The translations under genes and the position numbers were made by a program. Shown here one piece after another: positions 54,401 through 64,000 of a stretch of DNA of 64,000 nt. A model generated the notes under the pieces. That model worked only from the letters and a program-made list of their open reading frames with translations. It was not told the origin of the DNA and ran no database searches. The stretch comes from Camarhynchus parvulus (lineage: Eukaryota > Chordata > Aves > Passeriformes > Thraupidae), in assembly GCF_901933205.1 (NCBI RefSeq), contig NC_044590.1:11621501-11685500 (forward strand). Reading direction: 5' to 3'. How positions within the stretch are numbered: the first letter of the stretch is position 1; each line of letters begins with the position of its first letter.

Positions 54401-55689
54401 TTATTGAGTTGTTGAATTATTTGAACTATTTAGCCCATCTGTGAAGTGCCCTATTGCAATTCCACCCTTCACACAAGACCCTGCAGTGCTGCCTGCTCAG
54501 CTCTCACAACAGGATCAGTGAGAGAAGAATCCAAAAGAATCCCCAAAGCCATAAAATAATTTCATAAAATCTCTCCTTGGCTGGTCTGGGAGAACTTTCA
54601 GTGGGCCCAAACCATGTGCCTGAAGGATATGTAAGAGAAGCTCAGAACAGAGAAATCATCATCTCAAGAACAGGTTTGTATTTGTGGTTCCATCTTTTGG
54701 AGGCCATGACTGTTGTGGAGCAGCTATTGCTGGGATGATTTTTCCAATATTTACAAGATTTGCCATGGCAGCAGTGCTGGGTGTCAGGGAAGAGGGGTCC
54801 AGACCCTGGATATGGGGGAGGATCCTGCCCAGAGAATGTGCCAGGCTTAGACTCAGAGCCTGCTCTTTCTCCTGAGGTTTCCACATTGGGAGGTGGAATT
54901 ATCATGTTAAAAAACATTGTTTAATAAATTTTTTCTTATTTTCTATGTGGAAAAAGCAAGATTTCCATCTCAGCTGTGGATTTACAGCATATTGAGAAAA
55001 ATAGAGGAGAAAGAGTGCTCCCATCCCTGGGTGCTGCAGGACATCAGCTGAGTCCCACCATGGGCCATGGAGACACCCAACACCTTCCACCTGCTAGAAA
55101 AGCATCCCCCAAGCCTGTTTCAACAGCACTGCTTTCCCTGATGGGCCTCCACACAGATATCCCATAAAAACATCTTCTGCTGCATCTTTAATCAAATTAT
55201 CACCCTTTTCAGAAATTCTCACCCTTCTTAGCTGCTGTGAGAACAGTGGGAGTAGCAAACAGCTGTTCTCTACAGCAAACATTTGATATAAAGCACATCA
55301 AATTAGCAGCTAATGCCTCTTCCCCCCACACCCCCCAGCTCTGGGATCCCTTTGGGAGCAGCAGCCAGCACACAAAGGCAGGAGCCCCAGATGTCTGTCT
55401 GCATCTCCCACCTCCATACCCAAAAGTAGAATTCAGCTTCCAGCTTGGAGCTGTGGGAGCTCCCAGTTCCTCCAGAGCCCAGCCCTGGAGGGTTATTAAT
55501 GTTTTCTCCATTTGTTTTGGGTTTTTTGTTCTCCATTTATTTTTCTCCATATTTTGTTTTTGTTTTTTGTTTTCCATTTATTATGGTTTTTTTCCACCAC
55601 CACGTGGAAATGTGGTGTGTCAGGCAGCCAGGAAGCTCATCCTCCTTCTGCACCAGATGTTCTTTGCTCTGCAAGGCTCAGGACATTGA
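54401..55689. other. Unrecognised DNA with a T-rich patch
   Basis: The stretch 55500-55595 is T-rich low-complexity DNA with TTTTTTGTTCTCCATTTAT-type near-repeats. No gene was recognised. Open frames on both strands here are composition artefacts. Confidence 0.45.
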
Positions 55690-56145
55690 GATGTTTGAGG
55701 AGGCAGCGAGGCTGGAGAGGGGCTGGGAACACAAACCCTGTGAGGAACCCCTGAGGGAGCTGGGGCTGCTCAGCCTGGAGAAAAGGAGACTCAGGGCTGC
55801 CCCCATCACTCTCTGCAGCTCCTGAAAGGTGCCTGTGCTCACCTGGGGCTGGGCTCTTTCTCCAGCAGCACTGACACAGCCAGAGCACACAGCCTCGAGC
55901 TGCCCCAAGGGAAATACAGGTTGGAGATTGGGAAAAAGTTTTTCATGGAAAGGGTGATAAAGTTCTGGAATGTGCTGCCCAGGGAGGTGGTGGAGTCCCC
56001 ATGCCTGGGTGTGTTTAACAAAGCCTGGATGTGGCACTGGGTGCCAGGGTTTAGCTGAGGGGTTGGGGCTGGGTTGGACTCGATGACCTTGAAGGTCTCT
56101 TCCAACCTCACAATTCCCTCACAAGTCATTCTGGGAATTCTGTGA
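55690..56145 (+). mobile_element. CR1 LINE 3' end (GATAAAGTTCTGG subfamily)
   Basis: Closely matches the element at 6.8 kb: GAGGCTGGAGAGGGGCTGG, CTCAGCCTGGAGAAAAGG, GATTGGGAAAAAGTTTTTC, GATAAAGTTCTGGAATGTG, GTTTAACAAAGCCTGG and CTCTTCCAACCTCAC, with a short degenerate ATTCTGTG tail. Confidence 0.92.
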
Positions 56146-56489
56146 CATAGTCTCCAGCTGTGCCAAGGGAAATACAGGGAATACAAGGGAAATGACTCTG
56201 AAAAAACCATTGATTTCAGATGAGTAAATAATGACTGATCATGCATAATGATTGCTATTTACATTTGTGTAACTGAGCTTCATGGCCCACAGTTTTCCAT
56301 CGATTAGCACCCACTTTTATGAAAGATTTTAACTATAATTATTAAAATTATTTATTTATCTTCTGTCTGGGAACATGTAGACTCTTGGCTAAGCAAGCAT
56401 AAGTGAACAAGAACTTAGGGTCTTGAATAACTTTGTAGTGGTGAGCAGTTGTAAACATTGGAGGAAACAGTCAAAGTTCACCCTTGGAT
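56146..56489. other. Unrecognised DNA with a CR1 scrap
   Basis: The stretch 56150-56195 repeats a small CR1 internal segment (AGCTGTGCCAAGGGAAATAC) found also in the flanking CR1s. The rest is AT-rich and unrecognised. Confidence 0.5.
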
Positions 56490-56698
56490 TGGTTGGAGAT
56501 TGAGAAAAAGGTTTAACAGAAAGGGTGATAAAGTTCTGGAATGTGCTGCCCAGGGAGGTGGTGGAGTCCCCATCCCTGGGTGTGTTTAACAAAGCCTGGA
56601 TGTGGCACTGGGTGCCAGGGTTCAGTTGAGGGGTTGGGGCTGGGTTGGACTCGATCTTGAAGGTCTCTCCCAACCCAGTGATTCTGTGAATTCTGAGT
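56490..56698 (+). mobile_element. CR1 LINE 3' end (GATAAAGTTCTGG subfamily)
   Basis: Shorter copy of the same subfamily 350 bp after the last: GGTTGGAGATTGAGAAAAAG, GATAAAGTTCTGGAATGTG, CCCATCCCTGGGTGTG, GGGTTGGACTCGATC and an ATTCTGTGAATTCTG tail. The very similar neighbour makes a local duplication possible. Confidence 0.92.
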
Positions 56699-57065
56699 CT
56701 GCTCAGCAGGGCAGAGCCCAGGGTTCACCCCACAGCTTCCTCCATCCCCTGAAGGAGCTAGCCCATGCAGGGAAGTTTGTTTAGTTCATGTTTTGCACAG
56801 ATTTTTGTCTCAGCCACAAGCATTTTGTGCTCTCTCCACCCAGGAAAGGCTGACCTGCCTGCGCAGGGAGTCAGCTGCAAGCTGAAACCTCCCAAAACAT
56901 TCCAAGGGTCACTCCCATGGGCTTTCTCCAACACTTATTAACACATTTATTTATGACACCACCAGCCCATCAGCTCCCCAGTGCTTTCACCCCTCAAACT
57001 CACTGAAATCAAGCCTGGCTGATGCTTTGTTTTCCAGAGAAGTGGCTAAGAGGCAAAGATGGAAA
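56699..57065. other. Unrecognised noncoding DNA
   Basis: Nothing recognised. Confidence 0.45.
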
Positions 57066-57071
57066 GGATTT

Positions 57072-57455
57072 TGTCACAGACATATTTTATGAAAAATCCT
57101 TTTGCCAGGATTTTTTTCTCCTGAGAAGATGAGAACCTTCAGCTTCTCCATGTTTTGCTGCTTTGGAATGTGATTTGGAGAATTGTTTACCCAGCATGTG
57201 AATTGGTTTTATTTGATGACCAATGACAGCCACCTGTGTTGAGGCTGTGAGCAGTCACAAGATTTTATTATCATTCATTTCCTATTTCCTTTCCTTGCTC
57301 CCTTCTGATGAATCCTTTCTTCTATTCTTTCAGTATAGTTTTAGTATATCATTTTCTTTTAATATAATATATATCATAAAATAATAAATCAGCCTTCTGA
57401 AACATGGACTCAAGATCTCTTCCCTCATCCTGGGACCCCTCTGAACACCACCACA
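57072..57455 (+). mobile_element. Solo LTR, family 1, copy F
   Basis: A 384-bp LTR runs from TGTCACAGACATATTTTATG to ACACCACCACA. It has CCAAT (57220-57224), TATA-like DNA around 57360-57378 and AATAAA (57383-57388). The perfect 6-bp duplication GGATTT abuts it (57066-57071 and 57456-57461). It is very similar to copy A at 4.2 kb, and its AT-rich part is not expanded into a microsatellite. Confidence 0.95.
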
Positions 57456-57461
57456 GGATTT

Positions 57462-57871
57462 CTGTTGGCATCCAGATCTTTGGGAATTTAAAGCCCAGCA
57501 TGGAAAAGCTTCAGTCACATTTCCAAGTCTGCTGTGACCAGATGGAGGCTGAAGTTCCTCCCTAGACTGCAGGACCTGCTTGGAGCAGGGGATCAGAGAC
57601 CAAACCCTCTAAATCAGAGCACAAACTCTCAGCAATTAAACTGAAAAGGGTTTCCCATTAATGAGCAGTAATTAGGGCTGCTGCCCAAAGCCAAACAATT
57701 CCAAGCCCATCTGGGGGTGGTGGCTGTGCCCTTGTGCCCTGGCCAGCTCATTACAGAGGCTTCATTTGCCACCTTCAGGGCAGACAGCACTGCAGGCACC
57801 TTCCCTTGGACTGTCCCTGTCCCCAGCACCAAGGTGGCCTTCCCCACACTGCACAGAACAGGGGACAGGGT
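57462..57871. other. Unrecognised noncoding DNA
   Basis: Nothing recognised. Confidence 0.45.
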
Positions 57872-58180
57872 GGAGTAACAGAGACAGGCAACCCAGGGGT
57901 TAAACTGTAAAAAACCTGAGAATCTACTTTATTCTTATACCTTATTGTTATACTTTATCTGAGATTTCTCTACTTTATTCTTATACCTTATCTGAGAATT
58001 CTTATCCTTTATACTGAGAATCTACCTTATATCAACTACCTGCTTCTTATTCAACATAGATCTGCCCCACTGCTTAAAAGTTGCCTTGGCTTTGCTGGTA
58101 TTACATGGTCTGAAGGCCCTACAGTGAATAAAACTTGTAAAAACCCCATTTTGCTCAAGCTCTCAAGAAAAAGCGAAGCC
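57872..58180 (+). mobile_element. Possible LTR with CTTTATTCTTATACC repeats
   Basis: The string CTACTTTATTCTTATACCTT occurs at 57926 and, with variation, again near 57970 and 58010, each after a GAGA(A/T)T start. Downstream are a CTTAAAAG box (58072-58079) and an AATAAAAC signal (58127-58134), an arrangement seen in ERV LTRs. Ends and family are unknown. It could be plain AT-rich tandem DNA. Confidence 0.35.
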
Positions 58181-58777
58181 AGTGTAAGTTTTATTTCTGG
58201 AGAGGCACTCATCCCAAGAAATCCCAGCTCTCCTGGTTACCAGGGACCTGGCACAAAGCTGCTGAGCTTGGCTGAGAGCACAGCCCAAAGAGCTGCAGCC
58301 ACATTTCCAGTACTGCTCCTGCAGGGATGCAGGACCCAGCTGCTGCAGAGGTCACAGCTCAAAAACTGCCAGAGACACAGCCTTCCTCATACTCCAAATG
58401 CAAGCACTTTGGGACACAGGCTGATCAAAACTTGAATTCAGGAGAATCTTCTAAGTGTGCCATTCATTTTTTGCTGGACTAAATGCCCTTTAACTCTGAG
58501 GATTTGGTCTCTGCACTGGCTCTCCTCTGGATTTTGCTGTCTGAGCTCTGCTACTTAGAAACCCTCCTCAAACAGCACATGAAACAGATGTGAAAGATGA
58601 GGAGGACATGGTACATCCAGGGCACAGGGAATGGAGCAGGGCAAGGCCCCATCACTTGATCGAAGAGACCTCCTTGCCGTTTTAAATTTACAACTCATTT
58701 AAACTTTTTGGCTTCCTTTTCACATCCAGCCAGTCTCTTCCCTCACATATGGACACCCTCACTCCTCTTCCTTGCAG
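58181..58777. other. Unrecognised noncoding DNA
   Basis: Nothing recognised. Confidence 0.45.
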
Positions 58778-58783
58778 GAAGTT

Positions 58784-59187
58784 TGTCACTGTCCCATTCT
58801 CTGGAAAAATCCCCTTGGCCCAGGATTTCTCTCCTGGGAAGCTGGGAAGCCTCAGAGAAAAGGAAAACAATATTATCTCATTTGCTTCTCCTGTGTTTTG
58901 CTGCTTTGGAATGTGTTTGGAGATCGTTTATCCAACAGGTGATTGTTTCATTGGTTTCATGTGAATTGTTTTAACGTAATGACCAATCACAGTCCAGCTG
59001 TGTCAGGACTCTGGAAGGAGTCACGAGTTTTCATTATCTTTTAGCCTTCTGTCTGTATCCTGTCTCTATTCTTTAGTATAGCATTCATTAATATAATATA
59101 GACCATAAAATAATAGATTAGCCTTCTAAGAACATGGAGTCAGATTCATCATTCCTCCCAACAACGGGGGACCCCGAAAATACCACA
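58784..59187 (+). mobile_element. Solo LTR, family 1, copy G
   Basis: A 404-bp LTR runs from TGTCACTGTCCC to AATACCACA. It includes CCAAT (58983-58987), TTTAGTATAG near 59077 and a polyadenylation signal altered to AATAGA. The perfect 6-bp duplication GAAGTT abuts it (58778-58783 and 59188-59193). It resembles antisense copy E more than the neighbouring copy F in details such as GAAGGAGTCACGAG and CTTCTAAGAACATGG. Confidence 0.95.
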
Positions 59188-59193
59188 GAAGTT

Positions 59194-61125
59194 GCTGGCC
59201 CAGCCCTCAGTCCCAGCCCTTTTCCCTTCCCTCAAGGTGACAGAAAGTTTCTTTTCTGAGCCTGATCAGCACAAAGAGCTTCACCCACAGTGGTGTGAGA
59301 ACCCTTCACTGCTTCTTCTGAGCCCTTCCAGCTTGTATCCAGATTTTCCCTAGAGGAAGGACAGGCTGAGCACGATCACTGCTCACCCAAATGATCTCCA
59401 GGATGAGCTGCCCAAGGATGTGCTTCCCTGGACTCACCAAACAGGGGAGAAGCAGCACAGCAACCACAGGAATTTTCCCCTATCTCCTAGTAGGGGAAAT
59501 GCCCCTTGCAACACAGCTCATCCCTAGGGCTTCCCACTGGAATAGCACTGCCCATAGCTGGGTTAGGGCTGGAAACTGCCCTTGGCAGCTGCAAACGATT
59601 CCTTTGTGGGTAAATGTGGCTGTTCACAAGCCAGTTAGCAAACAGCAAAGCCATTGCAACACTCCCTGCGTGTAGGAAAACAGCCCAGGTGGATAAAGCT
59701 GCAGAGGAATTCCCTCAGAGCATCACCCTTGAGCAGTCAGGAGAGAGAAACCAGCCCAGAAAGTGCCACGGGCAAGACCTGAGAGGAGGAGCCGGGGTTG
59801 GCACTTAAATAGAGCTCCAGAACTATGTGTGGAGGGTGGGAGTGGGGTCCCAGGTGGGATCTGGGGGAGTTCAGGCTCATCAGGGGTAGCTGGTTAGGCA
59901 AAGACCCTGCTTGGATGAGTTGAGCCCCCATAATGGTCAATGCAGCTGGCAGGGAAAGCCAAATTACCTCGGGAATCATAGCAAAGATTAAATACGAGTG
60001 GGTTATTTCCTTCTCTTCTGTGATCACTTGCTGTCTCTATCCAATTTGTAAATATTGACTGTTTTTAAAGCTACAAAGTGCAGCTCTTGCTTTTCTTAGG
60101 AGACCTCTCCTTGGAACAGCACTGATGGTTTGAGGAGCTCTCTTCCTCATCACTGTTCAAGTCTTGCCCTGGGTTTCTGATTACAAAGTCTTCTCTGAAG
60201 GGTGAATGCAAGGGTAGCTGGGGTCAGAGCTCCTGGGCACTGCTGTAGCTGCAAAATACTGCAATGGCTTCAGAATATTGCTAAAACTTCAGGCTTTGAT
60301 TGTTTAATTCTTTCATTTCTGACAGATACATTTTTTAAATGCTTGTTATGCATACTGGAGATCTCTCAAAAGCCAATTTGGGGTTAGTGCATCAATGAAA
60401 GTGTCCAGCCTTGAAAATTTTCACAAAGCAGGAGGCTGTAATTTCTCAGTGGCCAGGTTAACAACAGGAAAGAGTTTATTTGGTTTTTTTATTTATGTAT
60501 TCTCCAGCTTTTGGTTGAGTTGCTGTCCTTCCTTCTTCCTTCCCTGGCTTGGACCCCTGACTGAACATCCTCAGGTGTCTCCAGGGGAGATGGATGCCTG
60601 TGCTCTCAGCTCTGTTTAGGATTTACATTTTTAGTCTTATTAAAATGTTCTATTGGGTATCCAGAAAAAAAAATAAATTAATAATTGGTATCCATTCACT
60701 ATAAGCCCAATCTTTGCTGCGTTAATGTTCCTTGCACAAACCCACCAGTGCGGTGGGAGCCAAGGGAAGGCTTTTTGCCCTGCTAAAATGTTGCTGGTAG
60801 TGCCTGAAACAGGTTGGAGTACTCTGGGCAGGGCTGGAGCACAGCTGTGGTCTCCAAGCGAAAGGCACGAAAGCCCTGAAGGTATCCAGCACAGGGATAC
60901 AAAATTCAAATTAAACACTGGATATAAACTGAAGGAACTTTGTATCACTTTTATGTATAAAGGCAAACATAATAACATTTATATGGATAACGACTGATAA
61001 CCGTACTTCTACAACTCTGCTATGCCTGCAGTGCTCAAAACTGTTTTCTCCTTTTTTTCCCCTTTTTTCCGTATTTTTCCCCATTCCCGACAGCCCCGCC
61101 AAGGCGGCTGCGCCACTCCCTGTGG
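59194..61125. other. Unrecognised noncoding DNA
   Basis: No gene or repeat was recognised. The stretch 61020-61080 is T-rich and leads into a CpG-rich patch (61085-61165). Confidence 0.45.
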
Positions 61126-61139
61126 CCACCAGGTGGCGA
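61126..61139 (+). promoter_or_regulatory. CTCF-like binding motif
   Basis: CCACCAGGTGGCGA matches 13 of 14 positions of the vertebrate CTCF core CCASYAGRKGGCRS. It sits in an ~80-bp CpG-dense island (61085-61165) within otherwise AT-richer DNA, which is unusual for methylated vertebrate intergenic sequence and suggests protection from CpG decay. The core is also nearly palindromic. Binding is inferred. Confidence 0.5.
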
Positions 61140-61394
61140 CGCAGCCCCGCAGCTCCCGCCGGCAGAAATGGGGCAGAAAACACAAATTTGGGTTTTTTTG
61201 CACAACTCCGTTGTTAAAGGCCTCGGTTTGCTTTGGGCTTTTGGGTAGGAGCAGACTCACGGGTGACAGGACCCACCTGGCACGTGGCCATTGTCCCTGT
61301 CCCAAACAGGAGTCACTGACAGCTGGGCTGGGGGAGCTCAGCATTTCTAGGGCCACTCTGCTGCCCTGAATTACCACAGGCATTCCTGGACCAT

Positions 61395-61680
61395 GACAGC
61401 CACCTCCAGCCTGGGAGAGCCATCTCCAACCTGGGAAGAGCCCTTTCCAACCTGGGAAGAGCCATGTCCAGCCCGGGAGAGCCATCTCCTCCAGCCTGGG
61501 AAGAGCCACCATCTCCAGCCTAGGAGAGGCACCACCTCCAGCCTGGCAGTGCCATCACGTCCACCTTGGGGGAGCCATGTCCACCCTGGAGGAGCCATCT
61601 CCAGCCCAGCAGAGCCATGTCCATCCTGGGAGAGCCATGTCCATCCTGGGAGAGCCATGTCCAGCCCGGGAGAGCCAGGC
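61395..61680. repeat. 20-24 bp minisatellite
   Basis: About 13 units of GGGAGAGCCATGTCCAGCCT type with small length changes (extra CTCC, CACC or A). The last three full units (61621-61680) are exactly 20 bp apart. The array is open in several frames on both strands, including Trp-rich peptides on the minus strand, which reflects the repeat only. Confidence 0.92.
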
Positions 61681-64000
61681 TGCCCTGCCAAGGTCCCGCA
61701 AGTGTGGCACCTCCCTGTCCCACAGCAGCGGGATGTGCTGAGGGCTGTGCTGCGTTCCTGGAGCAGGATTCTGCTCAGGAACATCCCCACCCTGCCACAC
61801 TGGTGTTGGGGACAGCCAGCCCAGGGGTCTGCACTGCTGTCCCTGCAGAGCCACATTGCCCAGGGTGGGGGAGAGCAGAGCTGAGCAAGGGGAGGGCAGG
61901 ATGGAGCTCAGTGTGGTGATCTTGTACCCCAAAAGCAAGAGCCCCCCACTTCCTCCCCAAAGCAGGTGCCAGGAGCACTGAGCAGCAGAACACAGCCCAG
62001 AGGGGAGGGCAGAGCAGGCTGGGGGGCTCAGTGGTGCTCTGGCACTCACTCTGAGGGCTGGGTGGGGAAGCTGTGATGACAGGAGAGTGTGAACTGCAGA
62101 GTGCTGGGAGATGGGATTGGCTCAGGGACAGGCTGGTGGCAGAGCAGTGGGTGCTGATCCTGGCTGGCCCAGGAGTGGCCGAGCTCAGGGCCAGGCAAGG
62201 AGAGCCCAGAGTGTCTCTTTTTTGGGTACATCCGCAGGTTTTTAATCCTTCACTGCCAGTCAAGGAGAAGCTTGTGCTGTGCCATGGAAACTGGGTGCTG
62301 CCCTTATCCCAGAGTGCCCTCAGCATTTGGGAGGGCTGTTCTGACTCCCTAAATCCCTGTAACCATTTCTGAGCCCAGAGCCTCCATCTGCAGAGGCCAG
62401 CAGCCATTTCAGAGGGCAATGCCCTCGTGCTGTGCTGTTGGGTTGGCACAGCTGTCCATCCACAGGCTGCTGCTGAGCCCAGAGGTGTTGGGTGTCTGGT
62501 GCTTCCTCCTTCCCGCTGTGGAATCCCAGCTGTAGGGCAGAGAAGCAGTGCTCCCCACCCTGCTGATGCTGGAGGAGGGAGCCAGGGTTTGGGATGCAGC
62601 TCAGGTCCTGTGGAGGGTGCAGGTGGGACTGGCTGGAGCCTCTGGAGCTGCTCACTGCACCAGAATCCCCACCTGGGAGGGAACAGCAGAGTCTCAACCT
62701 GGGCACCTTCCCAGAACTCCTCTCTCCTGCCTGGCCTGAGGTTTTTGCTGGTGTCTCTCAGGCAGCAGCGAATTTGGGAGAAATCAGCCTCATTTCTGCT
62801 GGGGAAGGTGGAAATCCAAGGCAGCCCCGTTGCTATGGCTGCTGCAGACCATCATCCTGATGCAACATCATGTGCAGCAGCTCTGCAAGCAGATGTGCCA
62901 CAGCTGGAAAGCAAAGTGATTCCCCCAGGTGTGAGCAAGGCATGGGGGACCACACAGAGTCCCCTGGGGTGCCACAGCCTCCCTGGGGTGCTTGGCTTCG
63001 TGTCCCTACTCAGGGCCCTCCCTGGCAGCAAAATCCCCTCAGTGGAAGCAGCCCTGGGGAGGGGGAGCACAGTAAACAGCAAACAATGCATGTAGGTGTT
63101 TAAAAATAATGCACCTGGGATATTTGTCATTCAAACAGTGTGTGAGTGTGTATGTAAAGTGCTGGAGAGCAGGTGCAAATGCTGTTTGAACAAGGGGGGT
63201 GCTGAATGGTGCCTGAGCATGACAACAATTTCTACAGCTTTTTTCCCTAAGAAACTGTAGGATCATCAGCTTAAGGGAGGAGGGTTTGGCTTTGCTCAGC
63301 ACAGCTTGGGCCAGGTTCACTGGGTCCATCTGCACCTCGGGGACTGAGGGCTCAGGCCCTGCCTCCTGCCACTCCTCAGGCCCTACTGCACTTTGCTACA
63401 GGGTTGAGCACCCTCACCTGTGATGGCCCTGCCAGCCTCACCCGTCAGAGGGCTGCAGGGAAGCCAGAGAAGGAGCAGGGAGTGTGCAGAGCCCAGAGCC
63501 TGGTCCAGAAGGATGTTCAAGTGTCAACACCTGCTGCTGGTTCCTGCTTCTCCCCTGGGCCCTGCCCTTTGCCCTGGGAACAGAGGTTTGGGATGTCCCC
63601 CCGGGCCCCTGGCGTGCTCCTGCCCTTGTGCACAGCAGTGGTGCCACTGACTGCTGGCTCTGCAGGTGACAGCTGGGATCTATCTGCAGGGTTGGTCCCT
63701 GTGCCAGGAGCCAGCACAGGGTGGTTTTGCCTCTGTGTCCCTTTCCAGGCCCTGGTGAGCCTCAGGAGGGGCTGGGGGGCAGGAGAGCCCTGCTCAGCCC
63801 CAGCCCCAGCTCCAGGCACGGTGCTGGTAAGAGCTCTCCCCCTGCCCTGCTCAGGGCTGTGCTGGATCCTGGCTGCAGCTGGCTGCCAGCCAGACCTCCC
63901 GAGGGCCCAGGGGGCTGCTTAAGCTCATTGCTTTCCTTTCAGAGGCTTCAGAAAGCCGCCTGCCCACATTTAATTCAAATTTATTGAATAATTCCCCTGG
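61681..64000. other. GC-richer unrecognised DNA
   Basis: Base composition rises in G and C compared with the rest of the window. Open frames up to 222 codons (62427-63095 and 63404-63922 on the plus strand) have no recognisable domain and would be expected in GC-rich noncoding DNA. A gene could begin beyond the window edge, but nothing here proves it. Confidence 0.45.

Noticed and set aside
57072..59187. Two family-1 LTRs read as a provirus
   Set aside because: Their target-site duplications differ and nothing retroviral lies between them.
62427..63922. Two plus-strand frames of 222 and 172 codons
   Set aside because: GC-rich noncoding DNA gives such frames by chance. No domain, signal peptide or splice pattern could be recognised.

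Overview
This window looks like nuclear DNA from a songbird (order Passeriformes), not a microbial or viral genome. The evidence is the repeat content. Many copies of the 3' end of the avian CR1 LINE are present, some ending in 8-bp ATTCTGTG-type tails. There are also compact solo LTRs with TG...CA ends, CCAAT boxes, AATAAA signals and 6-bp target-site duplications (TSDs), of types I associate with passerine endogenous retroviruses. The species cannot be named from the sequence. I found no open reading frame that looks like a host gene: every long one is short and unconserved-looking, lies in a tandem repeat, or lies in a transposable element. The window is therefore intergenic or deep intronic DNA, and no CDS is annotated.

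Layout. 0-11 kb: mostly unrecognised sequence, a ~390-bp tandem duplication (2.1-3.0 kb), a solo LTR (4.2 kb), CR1 tails (5.0, 7.0, 7.5 kb) and the first arm of a 175-bp inverted repeat (9.0 kb). 11-19 kb: the second arm (11.3 kb), old antisense CR1 ORF2 remnants (11.5-12.3 and 17.6-18.1 kb), CR1 tails (14.5, 15.5, 18.3 kb), a solo LTR with a (TATGA)n microsatellite (15.9 kb), and a decayed tandem repeat (18.5-19.0 kb). 19-26.7 kb: largely unrecognised, with a G-rich minisatellite at 21.8-22.5 kb. 26.7-32.2 kb: the most insertion-dense stretch, with four different LTRs (one inside a small tandem repeat, one carrying ~170 bp of perfect (ATTAT)n), CR1 pieces in both orientations and a (TTTTCC)n tract. 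32-46 kb: long unrecognised stretches with a candidate conserved noncoding element (34.7-35.3 kb), an antisense LTR (36.9-37.6 kb), a CR1 tail (42.2 kb) and another LTR (43.9-44.2 kb). 46-49.6 kb: an old CR1 ORF2 remnant, a complete 616-bp LTR, a 39/40-bp minisatellite, and a CR1 split by a nested LTR. 50-60 kb: CR1 tails and three more solo LTRs of the same family as those at 4.2, 15.9 and 28 kb. 60-64 kb: more GC-rich, with a CTCF-like motif (61.1 kb) and a 20-24 bp minisatellite.

The clearest biology here is mobile-element history. One LTR family is present six times, four copies with clear 6-bp or longer TSDs and a fifth with a 5-bp repeat. The three antisense copies have each gained a pentanucleotide microsatellite at the same internal place, while the three sense copies have not. 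Insertion order can be read directly at two places: the LTR nested in CR1 at 48.9 kb and the LTR inside the tandem repeat at 27.6 kb. No proviral internal region with gag, pol or env was recognised. Subfamily names were not assigned because no repeat library could be searched.
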